From: Lysinibacillus fusiformis
GTDB lineage: Bacteria > Bacillota > Bacilli > Bacillales_A > Planococcaceae
Assembly: GCF_002845985.1 (NCBI RefSeq)
Contig: NZ_PDFK01000002.1
Coordinates: 186,001-250,000, forward strand
Length of the DNA: 64,000 nucleotides
Direction: 5' to 3'
How positions within the stretch are numbered: position 1 is the stretch's first letter; each line of letters begins with the position of its first letter. A program made the position numbers and the translations under genes. Below the pieces are notes generated by a model, which saw only the letters and a list, made by a program, of their open reading frames with translations, was not told the DNA's origin and ran no database searches. Positions 38,132-47,108 of this stretch are shown one piece after another.

Positions 38132-38551
38132 TTAAATATAGAACATGTAACCTTCCGCTACATTTTCTTCTGTATATTGTGCTAGGTCTTCAATTGTCGT
38201 TGTATCTAACACATTTTTTACTGCATCGCGAATACGTAGCCATAACTCTCGTTGTGGCGCTTCCTCATTTTCAATACCCTCTACTGGTTGAATAGGCCCT
38301 TCTAGCACACTAATAACATGGGCTGCTGAAATTTCGCTAGGTGGATTCGCTAGCATATAACCACCATAAGCACCACGTACACTTTTTACTAAGCCTGAAT
38401 TACGAAGCGGAGACACTAATTGCTCTAAATATGCTTCAGAAAGCTCCTTTTCCGCAGCAATTTTACGCAATGGAATCGGCCCTTCACCATAATGCTTTGC
38501 TAATTCAATCATAATCGTAAGCCCGTAACGGCCCTTTGTTGAAATTTTCAT
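38132..38551 (-). CDS. cymR: Rrf2-family cysteine-metabolism repressor CymR
   Basis: A 139-residue winged-helix regulator starting MKISTKGRYGLTIMIELAKHYG, with AYLEQLVSPLRNSGLVKSVRGAYGGYML as the DNA-binding region. There are no Fe-S cysteines, so this is the CymR rather than the IscR branch. In B. subtilis and Staphylococcus CymR with CysK represses sulfur-uptake genes. The start at 38551 has GAGGGTG upstream. A dyad ATACT-N6-AGTAT (38580-38595) in its promoter region could be an operator. Confidence 0.9.
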   Translation of the reverse strand: MKISTKGRYGLTIMIELAKHYGEGPIPLRKIAAEKELSEAYLEQLVSPLRNSGLVKSVRGAYGGYMLANPPSEISAAHVISVLEGPIQPVEGIENEEAPQRELWLRIRDAVKNVLDTTTIEDLAQYTEENVAEGYMFYI

Positions 38552-38755
38552 TTTATCACCCTCAATTAGTCTAGTCAAAATACTACAAACAGTATATCAT
38601 AATCTCCTCTTGATGAACTCGGAAATACACCTAGAAGGATGTGATATACTAATAAATGCGATTAAAAATCGTTCAAAAATAACAATCAGCGCTTTATTTT
38701 AGCGTATAAACATGGTCGAAGCAAAAAATGACAACGACTGAAAGGGGGAACTAAA

Positions 38756-40036
38756 TTGCATAATGAACCACTCGCTTTTCGAATGCGTCCTTTAACCCTT
38801 GATGAAATAGTTGGGCATCAGGATTTCATTGGTCCTAATACAGCCCTGTATAAAATGATTCAAAACGAACATGTACCTTCCATGTTGCTATACGGAGAAC
38901 CTGGAATCGGTAAAACTTCTATTGCCAATGCCATTGCAGGAAGCTCCAAGCTCCCTTTCTTTGCACTCAATGCAACGCGAGCTGGCAAAAAAGATGTGGA
39001 AGATATCGTACAAGAAGCCAGAATCTCTGGAAAAGTACTTCTTTTTTTGGATGAAATTCATCGTTTCAATAAATTACAGCAAGATACTTTGTTACCACAT
39101 GTTGAAAATGGCTCAATTGTATTAATTGGGGCCACAACAGAAAATCCTTACCATGACGTCAATCCAGCTATTCGTTCACGCTGTGGAGAAATTTACCAGC
39201 TAAAACGGCTGACAAAGGAAAATTTAATTGAGTTGATTGAAAAAGCACTAGCAGATGAAAAACGAGGGTTAGGTAAATATCATTTTGTATTAACACCCAC
39301 TCAAATTGAGCAAATTGCAGGAGCCGCAAACGGGGATGCACGGAAGGCATTAACACTACTAGAATCCATTTATTATGCGAGTGATGAGGTTGATGGGCAG
39401 ACGCTTGCAGCTGATCATGTTATCGAACATCTCATTAGCCGAATCGGTGTTTATGGCGATAAAAAAGGTTCACATTTTTATAATTTACTTTCCGCCTTGC
39501 AAAAATCTGTACGTGGCAGTGATACCAATGCTGCTTTATATTATTTAGCGCATTTATTGGAAACAGGCGATTTAGTGGCCGTCAGCAGGCGCCTGCTTGT
39601 GATGGCTTATGAAGATATTGGTCTTGCCAATCCCGATGTTGGTCCTCATATGCTGGCTGCCATCCAAGCAGCCGAACGACTAGGGTTACCTGAGGCACGT
39701 ATTCCACTCGCAAGCGCCGTCATAGAAATGTGCCTTGCCTCTAAATCCAATTCTGCCATAGCTGCAATAGACGCTGCCATTACAGCAATTCATGAAGGCA
39801 AAACGGGTGATATTCCTCATCATTTACGAGATGCTCATTACGAGGGAGCGAAAGATTTAGGACATGTTGGCTATCAATATCCACATAACACACCCATTGG
39901 CACTTTTGGTGGTTGGGTAGACCAGCAATATTTACCGGATGAACTTGTAGGAACAGAATTTTATAAACCTGTTATTGCTGGAGAAGAAAAACGAATGGCA
40001 GGCATCTATGAAAAGCTCAAATCGTTCCATCAATAA
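38756..40036 (+). CDS. rarA: Replication-associated recombination protein A (RarA/MgsA)
   Basis: A 426-residue clamp-loader-like AAA+ ATPase acting at stalled forks. Walker A is GEPGIGKTS, Walker B DEIHRF, sensor 1 GATTENPY, with the C-terminal tetramerisation region SAVIEMCLASKSNSA and GYQYPH. It starts at TTG with AAAGGGGG 7 nt upstream. It is divergent from cymR, as yrvN is in B. subtilis. Confidence 0.95.
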   Translation: MHNEPLAFRMRPLTLDEIVGHQDFIGPNTALYKMIQNEHVPSMLLYGEPGIGKTSIANAIAGSSKLPFFALNATRAGKKDVEDIVQEARISGKVLLFLDEIHRFNKLQQDTLLPHVENGSIVLIGATTENPYHDVNPAIRSRCGEIYQLKRLTKENLIELIEKALADEKRGLGKYHFVLTPTQIEQIAGAANGDARKALTLLESIYYASDEVDGQTLAADHVIEHLISRIGVYGDKKGSHFYNLLSALQKSVRGSDTNAALYYLAHLLETGDLVAVSRRLLVMAYEDIGLANPDVGPHMLAAIQAAERLGLPEARIPLASAVIEMCLASKSNSAIAAIDAAITAIHEGKTGDIPHHLRDAHYEGAKDLGHVGYQYPHNTPIGTFGGWVDQQYLPDELVGTEFYKPVIAGEEKRMAGIYEKLKSFHQ

Positions 40037-40042
40037 CAGCAC

Positions 40043-40087
40043 AAAAGCAAAGTCACGATTTCCAGTACTGATAGTGACTTTGCTTTT
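40043..40087 (+). terminator. Bidirectional terminator between rarA and the convergent gene
   Basis: A perfect 13-bp stem (40044-40056 with 40074-40086) with A/T runs on both sides lies between convergent stops. Confidence 0.85.
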
Positions 40088-40119
40088 TTACAAAATAACA
40101 GGATGGGCTGCTTTGATGA

Positions 40120-40836
40120 TCATCCTGTAAAGCTCTGGTTATTTGCTGTGTATCGCTCTTTATAAAACAAATTTAATGGTTCTGCTACATGTCGAAGTAA
40201 TGACAAAAGGGATTCTTCCCCATCCTCTTCATTGACCTTACTATGCAAAAAAACAATCAAATTATACGATTGATACAACACACTCGCGAATTCTTGATTG
40301 TTTTCTCTCACTTCAAAGCGAATTGCTTTTACAGCAATAGCTTGTGCAATTTTTTGTTCTCTTGTTTCATAGGATGGCTCTCTATTTAATTCATCATCCG
40401 TCACTCTGTATAACCGCTTTAATGCACCATATACCTCTTGGTTTCCACTAAACCGATCCTTTAACCACTGCAAGACAAATTGTATAAGAATAACTGCATA
40501 TATAAGGGAAAGACATGCATCACCACGCGACTTTTTTGCTAAGCGCTGGAAAGATTCTGCTTGTGTCACTAATTCAAAAAGAATTAAACGAATTGGGTAC
40601 AGCATGGCATGACCACTATTAATGTATAACTTTTCTCGATCCCTATACATTGCCAACCAAATATCTTTGACCAATGAAATAGATTTTCTTGTAGAGAGCG
40701 CTAATTGACACTGTATAAGTTCCTTCTCAATCGTTGGTTGGATAAGTCGTTGAAATAAATGCTCATCTTCCTCACTAACTAGTAAAAGCGGTTTTTCCAA
40801 ATTCGCCAAATCTAATTCTATACCGTTTACAATCAT
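40120..40836 (-). CDS. Hypothetical protein, 238 residues
   Basis: Unrecognised. It is predicted soluble and largely helical, with a possible hydrophobic helix around residues 108-125 (ACLSLIYAVILIQFVLQWL). The start MIVNGIELDLANLEKP is preceded by AAGGGGG. It may form an accessory group with the two unknown genes upstream on the same strand, though the gaps (272 and 211 bp) argue against one tight operon. Confidence 0.7.
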   Translation of the reverse strand: MIVNGIELDLANLEKPLLLVSEEDEHLFQRLIQPTIEKELIQCQLALSTRKSISLVKDIWLAMYRDREKLYINSGHAMLYPIRLILFELVTQAESFQRLAKKSRGDACLSLIYAVILIQFVLQWLKDRFSGNQEVYGALKRLYRVTDDELNREPSYETREQKIAQAIAVKAIRFEVRENNQEFASVLYQSYNLIVFLHSKVNEEDGEESLLSLLRHVAEPLNLFYKERYTANNQSFTG

Positions 40837-41107
40837 TGCCTAGCCCCCTTTCAATAAGTTCTTACAGTGTTGAATAAAATGATCATAGGAGAACCCATTT
40901 TTTAACTATAATTCGACAAAAAATCATAATTCCCTTTAAGTAAAATGGTCTTTTTTTACTTTCCAAATAACAAAAAAGAACCCACGAAACAAAACGAAGC
41001 AAGTAAATCCACTTTTTTCTAGTATAGAAAAACGAGAATTACTTACAAAAGTTACGTAGATTCTTGTCGTATAGGCTATTTTCTGAAAATAGCTAGTCTA
41101 ATAATGT

Positions 41108-41626
41108 CTAGGCTGTCAGTTCTTCATCAACAAATGCTTTGAACTGTTCCAGACACTGCTTCACATCACCCTTTTGTGCAAGCACTTCATTGCGTATCGT
41201 TGTCATTTTTTCTTCATCCTCTAGCACTTCCGTTAAGAGAGCAAAGATATCTGTTAATAATAATTCATTCTCTTCCTGTTCAATTCCCGGTAAGGAATAA
41301 GCTGCTATTGTTAATAAACGCTCCACTTTTTCAGGTGTTTTTTGCAAGGCATTCGAAGAATAATAGGTCGATGCAGCTAAAAAGTAACATAATTTTGCAC
41401 AACAATCGATAAACAAATGCCAATACGTATTTGCGCTTGGTAATTCCCCTGATCGATGATCAACATACTCTTTATAATAAGTTGTTACTTGACTATATAA
41501 AGGATTCAACCCTCTCATAGCTTTCGGATAATTATTAGATGTATCCAAATAGTCAAATACAATGGCATTCATTTTCTCTTGAAGTTTGACAATATCTAAA
41601 TGATCACGAATTACTTGAATTTCCAT
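41108..41626 (-). CDS. Hypothetical protein, 172 residues
   Basis: Unrecognised. A helical, acidic protein (MEIQVIRDHLDIVKLQEKM..., CCAKLCYFLAASTYYSSNAL in the middle, ending FKAFVDEELTA). Its size and helix pattern vaguely resemble the neighbour at 40120-40836, but no shared motif was established. GGGAGAG lies upstream of the ATG. No domain assignment. Confidence 0.68.
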   Translation of the reverse strand: MEIQVIRDHLDIVKLQEKMNAIVFDYLDTSNNYPKAMRGLNPLYSQVTTYYKEYVDHRSGELPSANTYWHLFIDCCAKLCYFLAASTYYSSNALQKTPEKVERLLTIAAYSLPGIEQEENELLLTDIFALLTEVLEDEEKMTTIRNEVLAQKGDVKQCLEQFKAFVDEELTA

Positions 41627-41836
41627 TTTCCCACTCTCCCATATGTCATTTGCTGTTTTAACTTCCTGGCTATTTACTAAGTAGCTCGGAGCATCCCAAA
41701 CAAACTGATCGATTATCTAATGGATGATTTAAATTATATCAATAAACTATATGGAGTAGTGAGGACATGAAAAAAATAAGACAATTTCGTGAATTAATAG
41801 CATTTTATGTACATAAGACGAACTATTTTGGTAAAA

Positions 41837-42223
41837 TTATACCCTTTGTACATAATCATCAAATAACCAGGGTTCCTTTGCCCGGTCAACAATTTCAATA
41901 ATGCTCCCCTGCATATATTTTTTAATGCGCTTTTGAGGTATATAAAAATAAGCATTGTTCATAATTAACCATTCACTTAATGTTACATTATTATCTGCTT
42001 GATGACTCGTTAAGATTTTCTTATGCCGCAGAACATCCGCCATTTTATAAAAACCATCGGACAATTCATAGGCAGATACATCAAAATTAAAAATGGGGCT
42101 GACTACTTGTCCAACATCAAAAATATGTATAGTTTGCTTCTCTTCATCAATCGCTATCTCTACAGTGCTAATTTCATCGAAAAGATTTAAACCTCTATAT
42201 TCCATTTGATAAATTTTTTCCAT
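41837..42223 (-). CDS. Hypothetical protein, 128 residues
   Basis: Unrecognised. An N-terminal beta-rich part (MEYRGLNLFDEISTVEIAIDEEKQTIHIFD) precedes an alpha/beta C-terminal part (SEWLIMNNAYFYIPQKRIKKYMQGSIIEIVD). AAAGGAGGCG precedes the ATG at good spacing, supporting real translation. The gene lies alone, 130 bp downstream of tcdA. Confidence 0.7.
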   Translation of the reverse strand: MEKIYQMEYRGLNLFDEISTVEIAIDEEKQTIHIFDVGQVVSPIFNFDVSAYELSDGFYKMADVLRHKKILTSHQADNNVTLSEWLIMNNAYFYIPQKRIKKYMQGSIIEIVDRAKEPWLFDDYVQRV

Positions 42224-42352
42224 CTGTATGCGCCTCCTTTTTTCAACGGTCTAATTGTAACATAGAAAAAGTAGCTACTTCTCAAAACAATGAGGCAGCT
42301 ACTTCTACGAAAATAATCCATTATGCTGTTTTTTTAAAATAATTCTCTGACA

Positions 42353-43114
42353 TTATCCTTGTACGCGCGTAATTTTCACATCTTTTAAGATGGTATTGAC
42401 TACCCAGCTCGCCGCAATTAAACCTGCTACGGACGGTACAAAGGCATTGGATGAAGGTGGCATTTTTGCCTTACGAATTGCCGCATCAGGCTTACCAACA
42501 TGCTCTACGACATCAGGACGTACAACAATTGGACTTTCATCAGAAAAAACAACTGTTACACCCTTATGAATACCCTCTTTACGAAGCTTTGTACGAATTA
42601 TTTTTGCTAATGGATCTGTATGTGTTTTTGATATATCCGCAATTTGGAAACGAGTAGGATCCATTTTATTTGCTGCACCCATACTTGAAATAATAGGGAT
42701 ATTACGTTTCAAGCATTCCTTCATTAGATGAATTTTGTACATCACTGTATCGCTTGCATCAATGACATAATCAATGCCTTGTGCGAAAAACTTTTCATAG
42801 GTTTCTTCCGTGTAAAACATGTGCATATCAATGACTTCACATGCTGGGTTAATATCTGCAATGCGCTCTTTCATGACAGCTGATTTAGATTTGCCTACAG
42901 TTGATAGATATGCCACTAGTTGTCTGTTGACATTTGTAATATCGACATTATCCTTATCAACTAAAATAATGCGACCGATTCCACTTCTTGCGCATGCCTC
43001 AGCTGCAAATGAACCAACACCACCTACACCAAGTATGGCAACCGTTGTATTTTTTAATTTTTCGAGACCCTCTGTTCCTATAGCGAGCTCGTTACGTGAA
43101 AATTGATGTAACAT
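42353..43114 (-). CDS. tcdA: tRNA threonylcarbamoyladenosine dehydratase TcdA (YrvM)
   Basis: A 253-residue E1-like enzyme that cyclises t6A37 to ct6A with ATP. The nucleotide loop GVGGVGSFAAEACARSGIG, DKDNVDITNVNRQ and DASDTVMYKI match ThiF/TcdA. In B. subtilis yrvM lies near rarA and aspS, fitting the position here. The start at 43114 has GGAGAG upstream; five earlier codons are less likely. Confidence 0.92.
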   Translation of the reverse strand: MLHQFSRNELAIGTEGLEKLKNTTVAILGVGGVGSFAAEACARSGIGRIILVDKDNVDITNVNRQLVAYLSTVGKSKSAVMKERIADINPACEVIDMHMFYTEETYEKFFAQGIDYVIDASDTVMYKIHLMKECLKRNIPIISSMGAANKMDPTRFQIADISKTHTDPLAKIIRTKLRKEGIHKGVTVVFSDESPIVVRPDVVEHVGKPDAAIRKAKMPPSSNAFVPSVAGLIAASWVVNTILKDVKITRVQG

Positions 43115-43332
43115 CCTGACACTCTCCATCTGTGTATTTTATTAGTAAACCTAGTTATATACTAAGATAAAATCAAAATCTATCTTACATTTTATCATGT
43201 TATTGTTCAAGAGAAAAATATAAAGAAAAAAATGAAGATTGCCTACTGAAAACCATCCAAATAAAAGTAATTAAACAAGGATTTTAAAATAAAGTTGGAA
43301 TGCTTCCTTGGCATTATTGTCTAAAGGGAAAC

Positions 43333-43420
43333 GGTTGATTCCACTCCAAGCTGATACTTTCCACATGCGGTGTCGAGCTACTTTCCCCGCAGGAGTCACC
43401 GTCCTTCGCTACATTCAACA
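43333..43420. repeat. Decayed copy of the GC-rich inverted-repeat family (copy D)
   Basis: The edges TTGATTCCACTCCAAGC and CGCTACATTCAAC, with inner CCCGCAGGAGTCACCGTCC, match the outline of the family at 18901 and 57185, but much of the inner arms is lost. It lies just upstream of the transposase remnant. Confidence 0.5.
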
Positions 43421-43482
43421 TCTATATAAAGTAACTCCATCCATATATGTTGATGAAAAGTAAACTTTTGAAGTGAAAAACG

Positions 43483-43650
43483 ATGCTGACGAAGAATAAA
43501 ATCAACGAATGTAAACAATTAGAAATGTTTACGATTGATCAATTGGTACGACAAGATCATTAAGTGCGAAAATTAGAGGCCACTATTAATTTTTCGTTTA
43601 TTTATCCATTAGTAGAGAACCCCTATTCTGATTATGGATTGGTTTATCAA
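43483..43650 (+). pseudogene. IS1182-family transposase remnant
   Basis: The frame from ATG 43483 reads MLTKNKINECKQLEMFTIDQLVRQDH, then a TAA at 43561-43563, then in the same frame VRKLEATINFSFIYPLVENPYSD. This matches the N-terminus of IS1182-type transposases (QLVPKDHLLRKI.. DFSFIYDLV), with the leucine codon changed to TAA. Homology ends near 43640, where NGRPSIDP should follow, so the rest of the element is deleted. Confidence 0.75.
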
Positions 43651-43666
43651 ATATTGAACAAAGAAA

Positions 43667-43707
43667 GAAAAATGACAAAAGCCATCGAGAGTGAACTTCT
43701 CGATGGC
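43667..43707 (-). terminator. Terminator of mupG
   Basis: A perfect 10-bp stem (43681-43690 with 43698-43707) is followed on the minus strand by TTTTGTCATTTTTC. Stem, loop and tail are nearly identical to the LPMO-gene terminator at 61111-61147. Confidence 0.85.
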
Positions 43708-43752
43708 TACAAGTCTGTGAGATTGATGACTCAATCCCTTTCTCACCTTTTT

Positions 43753-44835
43753 TCATTTTGTAAAGCCGAATGATGCCCATGGTTGAATATGTGCTAATAA
43801 AAATTGTTCTTCCTCAACAACGCTAGCGATAACATTGCTCGACCCGGCATTTGGGATTTCTTTTAGAACAATTTGTAGCTCCCCCTTATAACGAACATCC
43901 AAATTATTATCAATCGTGATATCGCCTCTTTTTAATGGTCGTGTATCATGCACAGGAAAATCTCCGTTTTTATATTTAACCCGAGATTGTGTACTACGAA
44001 TGACATACTCAGAGACATCCCCTCTATTAAAATGGGGCTCTTTAAAAAGAATCGTTTCCTCTAAAACACTCGTGTCTGCTGACGGGACAACCTTTATTTC
44101 AAGCTTATTGCGATTTAATTGACCTAACGCACGTATTTCCTCCTCTGAGGCATACATATTGCCAATAATACAATCATCAATGAGCCCTGTATGCCATAAA
44201 TCTTTCGCTTGTACAGTGATAGGAAGATGACGATGCTCCTCTAATGTAGGTAACCCGTACTCCGTTTGCTCCCAAGGCCCAAATTGACCATGCTGCGAGG
44301 AGATCATCGCGGCAGTTCTCAAGTTGTGTGCTTTAAAGTGTTGGGATGTTTGTAAAAAGTGCTGACGAGATAGCCCAGTAAAGCGTCTTGGATAAAAATT
44401 ATGACACCCGATAATGTTCTCTTTATTGGGCTGGTAAGAAACAATATTGTCTACATATTTCGTCCCGTTACTAATGTTTAATTCTATTTTTAGATTACTT
44501 GCGTCAAGTGACATCAACGCTTCTTCCTGACCAGAAAATCCCATATCTAAACGTAAGGCTGCCAAATAATAATGTTCCTTCAAATAGCCAATATCTTTAA
44601 AGGTTAAGCCTAAATCATCAAAAACAGCTGGTGCGATATCAGCCGATATGTCAAAACCAAGCTGCTGCGCAAAGGCATTAATTTGCTGTAATTTCTGACG
44701 CTCCCCCTCCTGTTTTAATGACATCAAACAGGTAAAGATCCGATCAAAGCCATTGTCATGAGCAAGTTGAACATAGCGCTTCATTTCGTCTAGTGTACTA
44801 TGCTGTGGATATAGCGAAATTCCTAATCTTCTCAC
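43753..44835 (-). CDS. mupG: MupG-family (DUF871) 6-phospho-N-acetylmuramidase
   Basis: A 360-residue DUF871 protein with a TIM barrel (RRLGISLYPQHSTLDEM, TCLMSLKQEGE, GCHNFYPRRFTGL) and a C-terminal beta domain. MupG-type enzymes cleave intracellular MurNAc-6P-GlcNAc taken up by a PTS during wall recycling. It lies 24 bp downstream of the PTS IIC gene, so it should act on the imported phosphodisaccharide. It starts at GTG with GGAGGG upstream. No murQ lies alongside. Confidence 0.86.
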   Translation of the reverse strand: MRRLGISLYPQHSTLDEMKRYVQLAHDNGFDRIFTCLMSLKQEGERQKLQQINAFAQQLGFDISADIAPAVFDDLGLTFKDIGYLKEHYYLAALRLDMGFSGQEEALMSLDASNLKIELNISNGTKYVDNIVSYQPNKENIIGCHNFYPRRFTGLSRQHFLQTSQHFKAHNLRTAAMISSQHGQFGPWEQTEYGLPTLEEHRHLPITVQAKDLWHTGLIDDCIIGNMYASEEEIRALGQLNRNKLEIKVVPSADTSVLEETILFKEPHFNRGDVSEYVIRSTQSRVKYKNGDFPVHDTRPLKRGDITIDNNLDVRYKGELQIVLKEIPNAGSSNVIASVVEEEQFLLAHIQPWASFGFTK

Positions 44836-44859
44836 TTCAAACCCTCCGTTAATTGACGC

Positions 44860-46185
44860 TTATACTTCTACTTTTTCCCCTTGGGATTCCACAACAGATT
44901 GTTCGCTCTGTGCTGCTAAAGCAGCCTTTTGTTCATTCTGTCTTGACAAGCGATTAGCCATGGATAAAAATGGTAAATAGATACAAATAGCTACAACAAT
45001 TAAGACAATACTCAGTACAGCTCCACGCCAAGATTGCGTGACTAGGAAACCATTAATAATTGGAGGCGTCGTCCATGGAACAGCAATCGTTGCTGCTGGC
45101 ACCCAACCCCATTTTGTTACAAAGAAAGCAATTGTCACATTGACCATTGGTGTCAAAATAAATGGTACAAATAAAATTGGATTTAAGACAATTGGTAAAC
45201 CAAATAGTAATGGTTCATTAATATTAAATAATCCGGGAGCAGCGGATAATTTACCAACCGTATTATATTGTTTGTTTTTACGAGCAATAATGAATATTGC
45301 GATAATTAAAGCGATCGTTGTACCTGAGCCACCCATATTAATAAAAGCGTCAAAGAACGGTTTGTTAATAATGTAAGGTGCGACTTTTCCAGCAGAAATG
45401 GCTGCAACGTTAGCATCAATTGCTTGTAGATTAATCGATTGCATAAACGGCTCGATAATATTTGCCCCATGAATACCAAATGTCCATAAAAATGTTGGAA
45501 TGAAGGCTAAAATAAGTCCAGCTACCCATGTATTTGTTAAGCCCATAAATGGCTCTTGAATCGATGAATAAAACGTTCCAATAATATCAGGTATATCAAA
45601 CCCAGCAGAAATGATCGTACGAACTAATGCTAATAAACCAATTGTTATAATTGCTGGAAGTAATGCTGCAAATGACTTTGACACAGCGGATGGCACACCT
45701 GCAGGCATTTTAATTAAAAGCTTTGGATTGCCAGATAAACGAGAAAATAGTTCTGCGGAAATTAAAGCGGTAATGAGGGCAACAAATATTCCTCCTGTAC
45801 CTGTCGTTAAACCCGTTAATCCCCCTTCACCAAACGTACCAAATGTCATATAACTGGCAAGCCCTATTACCCCACCAGATAATGCATCCTTGTCATAGCT
45901 TTTTGTCAGATGATAGGCAACACAAAAGGCTAATAATAGAGAGATAATTCCAAATGTCGCTCCCCAAATATTCCCCCCAAACTGTGTCCATGTCTCATGC
46001 TTCCAAATGGCATCGAGTGCATTTTGATATAATTTAATGGGCAAATTGTTAATAAGTACAGCTAATGATCCAACAATTGTCAACGGCATGATCGTAATAA
46101 AGCCGTCACGAATAGCAACTAAATGACGCTGATTCCCAACCCTAGCAGCAACCGGTACAAATTTTTCTTCTAAAAAACGGAACAT
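44860..46185 (-). CDS. PTS lactose/cellobiose-family EIIC permease
   Basis: A 441-residue membrane component with about ten helices. CelB-type signatures are RFLEEKFVPVAARVGNQRHLVAIRDGF and the GLFNINEPLLFGLPIVLNP motif. It forms the channel for a disaccharide with IIA and IIB encoded upstream. Linkage to mupG and NagR control suggests MurNAc-GlcNAc or chitobiose as substrate rather than cellobiose; that is inference. The start at 46185 has GGGAG 9 nt upstream. Confidence 0.88.
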   Translation of the reverse strand: MFRFLEEKFVPVAARVGNQRHLVAIRDGFITIMPLTIVGSLAVLINNLPIKLYQNALDAIWKHETWTQFGGNIWGATFGIISLLLAFCVAYHLTKSYDKDALSGGVIGLASYMTFGTFGEGGLTGLTTGTGGIFVALITALISAELFSRLSGNPKLLIKMPAGVPSAVSKSFAALLPAIITIGLLALVRTIISAGFDIPDIIGTFYSSIQEPFMGLTNTWVAGLILAFIPTFLWTFGIHGANIIEPFMQSINLQAIDANVAAISAGKVAPYIINKPFFDAFINMGGSGTTIALIIAIFIIARKNKQYNTVGKLSAAPGLFNINEPLLFGLPIVLNPILFVPFILTPMVNVTIAFFVTKWGWVPAATIAVPWTTPPIINGFLVTQSWRGAVLSIVLIVVAICIYLPFLSMANRLSRQNEQKAALAAQSEQSVVESQGEKVEV

Positions 46186-46231
46186 CCACATACACTCCCT
46201 TTGCTTTTTATTGTGACATCAAAATTTGATG

Positions 46232-46573
46232 TTACTCCCCTTTGATTCGTTCATATAACTCAATCATTTCTTGCGCTAAATCGCGAAAAGTAATAGCATT
46301 CATTAAATGATCTTGCGCATGAATTAATAACATGGAAACCTCTACTTTTTCTCCCCTTGCTTCTTGAGACAGTAACCCCGTTTGAGCATGATGTGCTTCA
46401 ATTAAAGACTCATTTGCTAATTTAATTTTTTCTTTTGCTTCCTCAACTTGCCCCTTTTTTGCTAGCTGAAGAGCTTCCATACACTCACTTTTCGTATTGC
46501 CACTATGCACAATAAGACCCATAATGGACTCCATTAATGCTGCTTCTCCCATTCCCTTTAACCCCTTTTTCAT
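46232..46573 (-). CDS. PTS lactose/cellobiose-family EIIA
   Basis: A 113-residue helical trimer-type IIA that carries phosphate from HPr to IIB. Conserved segments are LIVHSGNTKSECMEAL, HHAQTGLL and the active-site region LIHAQDHLMNA. Its start overlaps the IIB stop by 4 bp (ATGA); an internal ATG at 46552 with AAAGGG upstream is an alternative. Confidence 0.9.
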   Translation of the reverse strand: MKKGLKGMGEAALMESIMGLIVHSGNTKSECMEALQLAKKGQVEEAKEKIKLANESLIEAHHAQTGLLSQEARGEKVEVSMLLIHAQDHLMNAITFRDLAQEMIELYERIKGE

Positions 46574-46881
46574 CCAATTAAGTGTAGTGCTTGCTTCAGG
46601 ACATTTTCACCATTCATCATGCCATAATCTGCCATATTGATGACATCGATTGGAAAGCCCCTATCCTTGAATTTTGTTTCAAATGACCCCTTTAAATAGC
46701 GAACCTGAGGACCTAATAACAGCACATCCGCTTTTTTCGTCGCTAATACTTTTTCCACCTCACCTTCAGCAATGGCATAAATATCAGCTTCAATATTTTG
46801 CTCTTGAGCAGCTTTTTGCATCTTAGATACTAATAAACTAGTACTCATGCCCGCTACACACACTAACATAATATTTTTCAT
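46570..46881 (-). CDS. PTS lactose/cellobiose-family EIIB
   Basis: 103 residues. The phosphocysteine is C8 in the CVAGMSTSLL loop; GPQVRYLK and the C-terminal MADYGMMNGE follow the family. It is the first gene of the IIB-IIA-IIC-mupG operon. The start at 46881 has AAAGGAG about 9 nt upstream. Promoter, NagR-type operator and cre site lie directly upstream. Confidence 0.9.
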   Translation of the reverse strand: MKNIMLVCVAGMSTSLLVSKMQKAAQEQNIEADIYAIAEGEVEKVLATKKADVLLLGPQVRYLKGSFETKFKDRGFPIDVINMADYGMMNGENVLKQALHLIG

Positions 46882-46913
46882 TCGAAACACTCCTTTTTAT
46901 GTTTTTTTGATTG

Positions 46914-46927
46914 TGTAATCGCTTACT
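46914..46927. promoter_or_regulatory. Putative cre site (CcpA) of the PTS operon
   Basis: TGTAATCGCTTACT matches the catabolite-responsive element consensus at nearly all positions. It lies just downstream of the -10 box at 46935-46940, where CcpA binding would block transcription. Confidence 0.65.
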
Positions 46928-46934
46928 TATTTTG

Positions 46935-46965
46935 AGAATAGCACCTATTGGTATATACCACAATA
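46935..46965 (-). promoter_or_regulatory. Promoter and NagR-type operator of the PTS operon
   Basis: On the minus strand TTGTGG (46958-46963), a 17-nt spacer and TATTCT (46935-46940) form a promoter. The -35 is overlapped by the perfect 12-bp palindrome TGGTATATACCA (46949-46960), flanked by matching TATTG/CAATA. This resembles the YvoA/NagR (dre) site, and a NagR-like gene lies 2.5 kb away. Confidence 0.7.
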
Positions 46966-47108
46966 CACTTTTTACATTAATTTTATATCCGTGTAATTAT
47001 TTACAAAATTGGGCTACTGTTTTTTATAGCAACATAAACGATTCTACTCAACTGGTATAGTCCAGAAAAAAATCCAAAAAAATTTAAAATTTTCAAACCA
47101 TTTAGTGC

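Noticed and set aside
38580-38595. ATACT-N6-AGTAT dyad as a CymR operator
   Set aside because: It overlaps a possible -10 but is too short and unlike a confidently recalled CymR consensus to list as a site.
38600-38755. Possible 6S RNA near rarA or aspS
   Set aside because: I looked in the gaps at 38552-38755, 43115-43480 and 51380-51830 and found no closing stem with the expected central bubble.
41767-41901. A 44-codon plus-strand ORF starting MKKIRQFRELIAF
   Set aside because: It overlaps the 3' end of the 128-residue minus-strand gene, has only a weak RBS and no recognised similarity.
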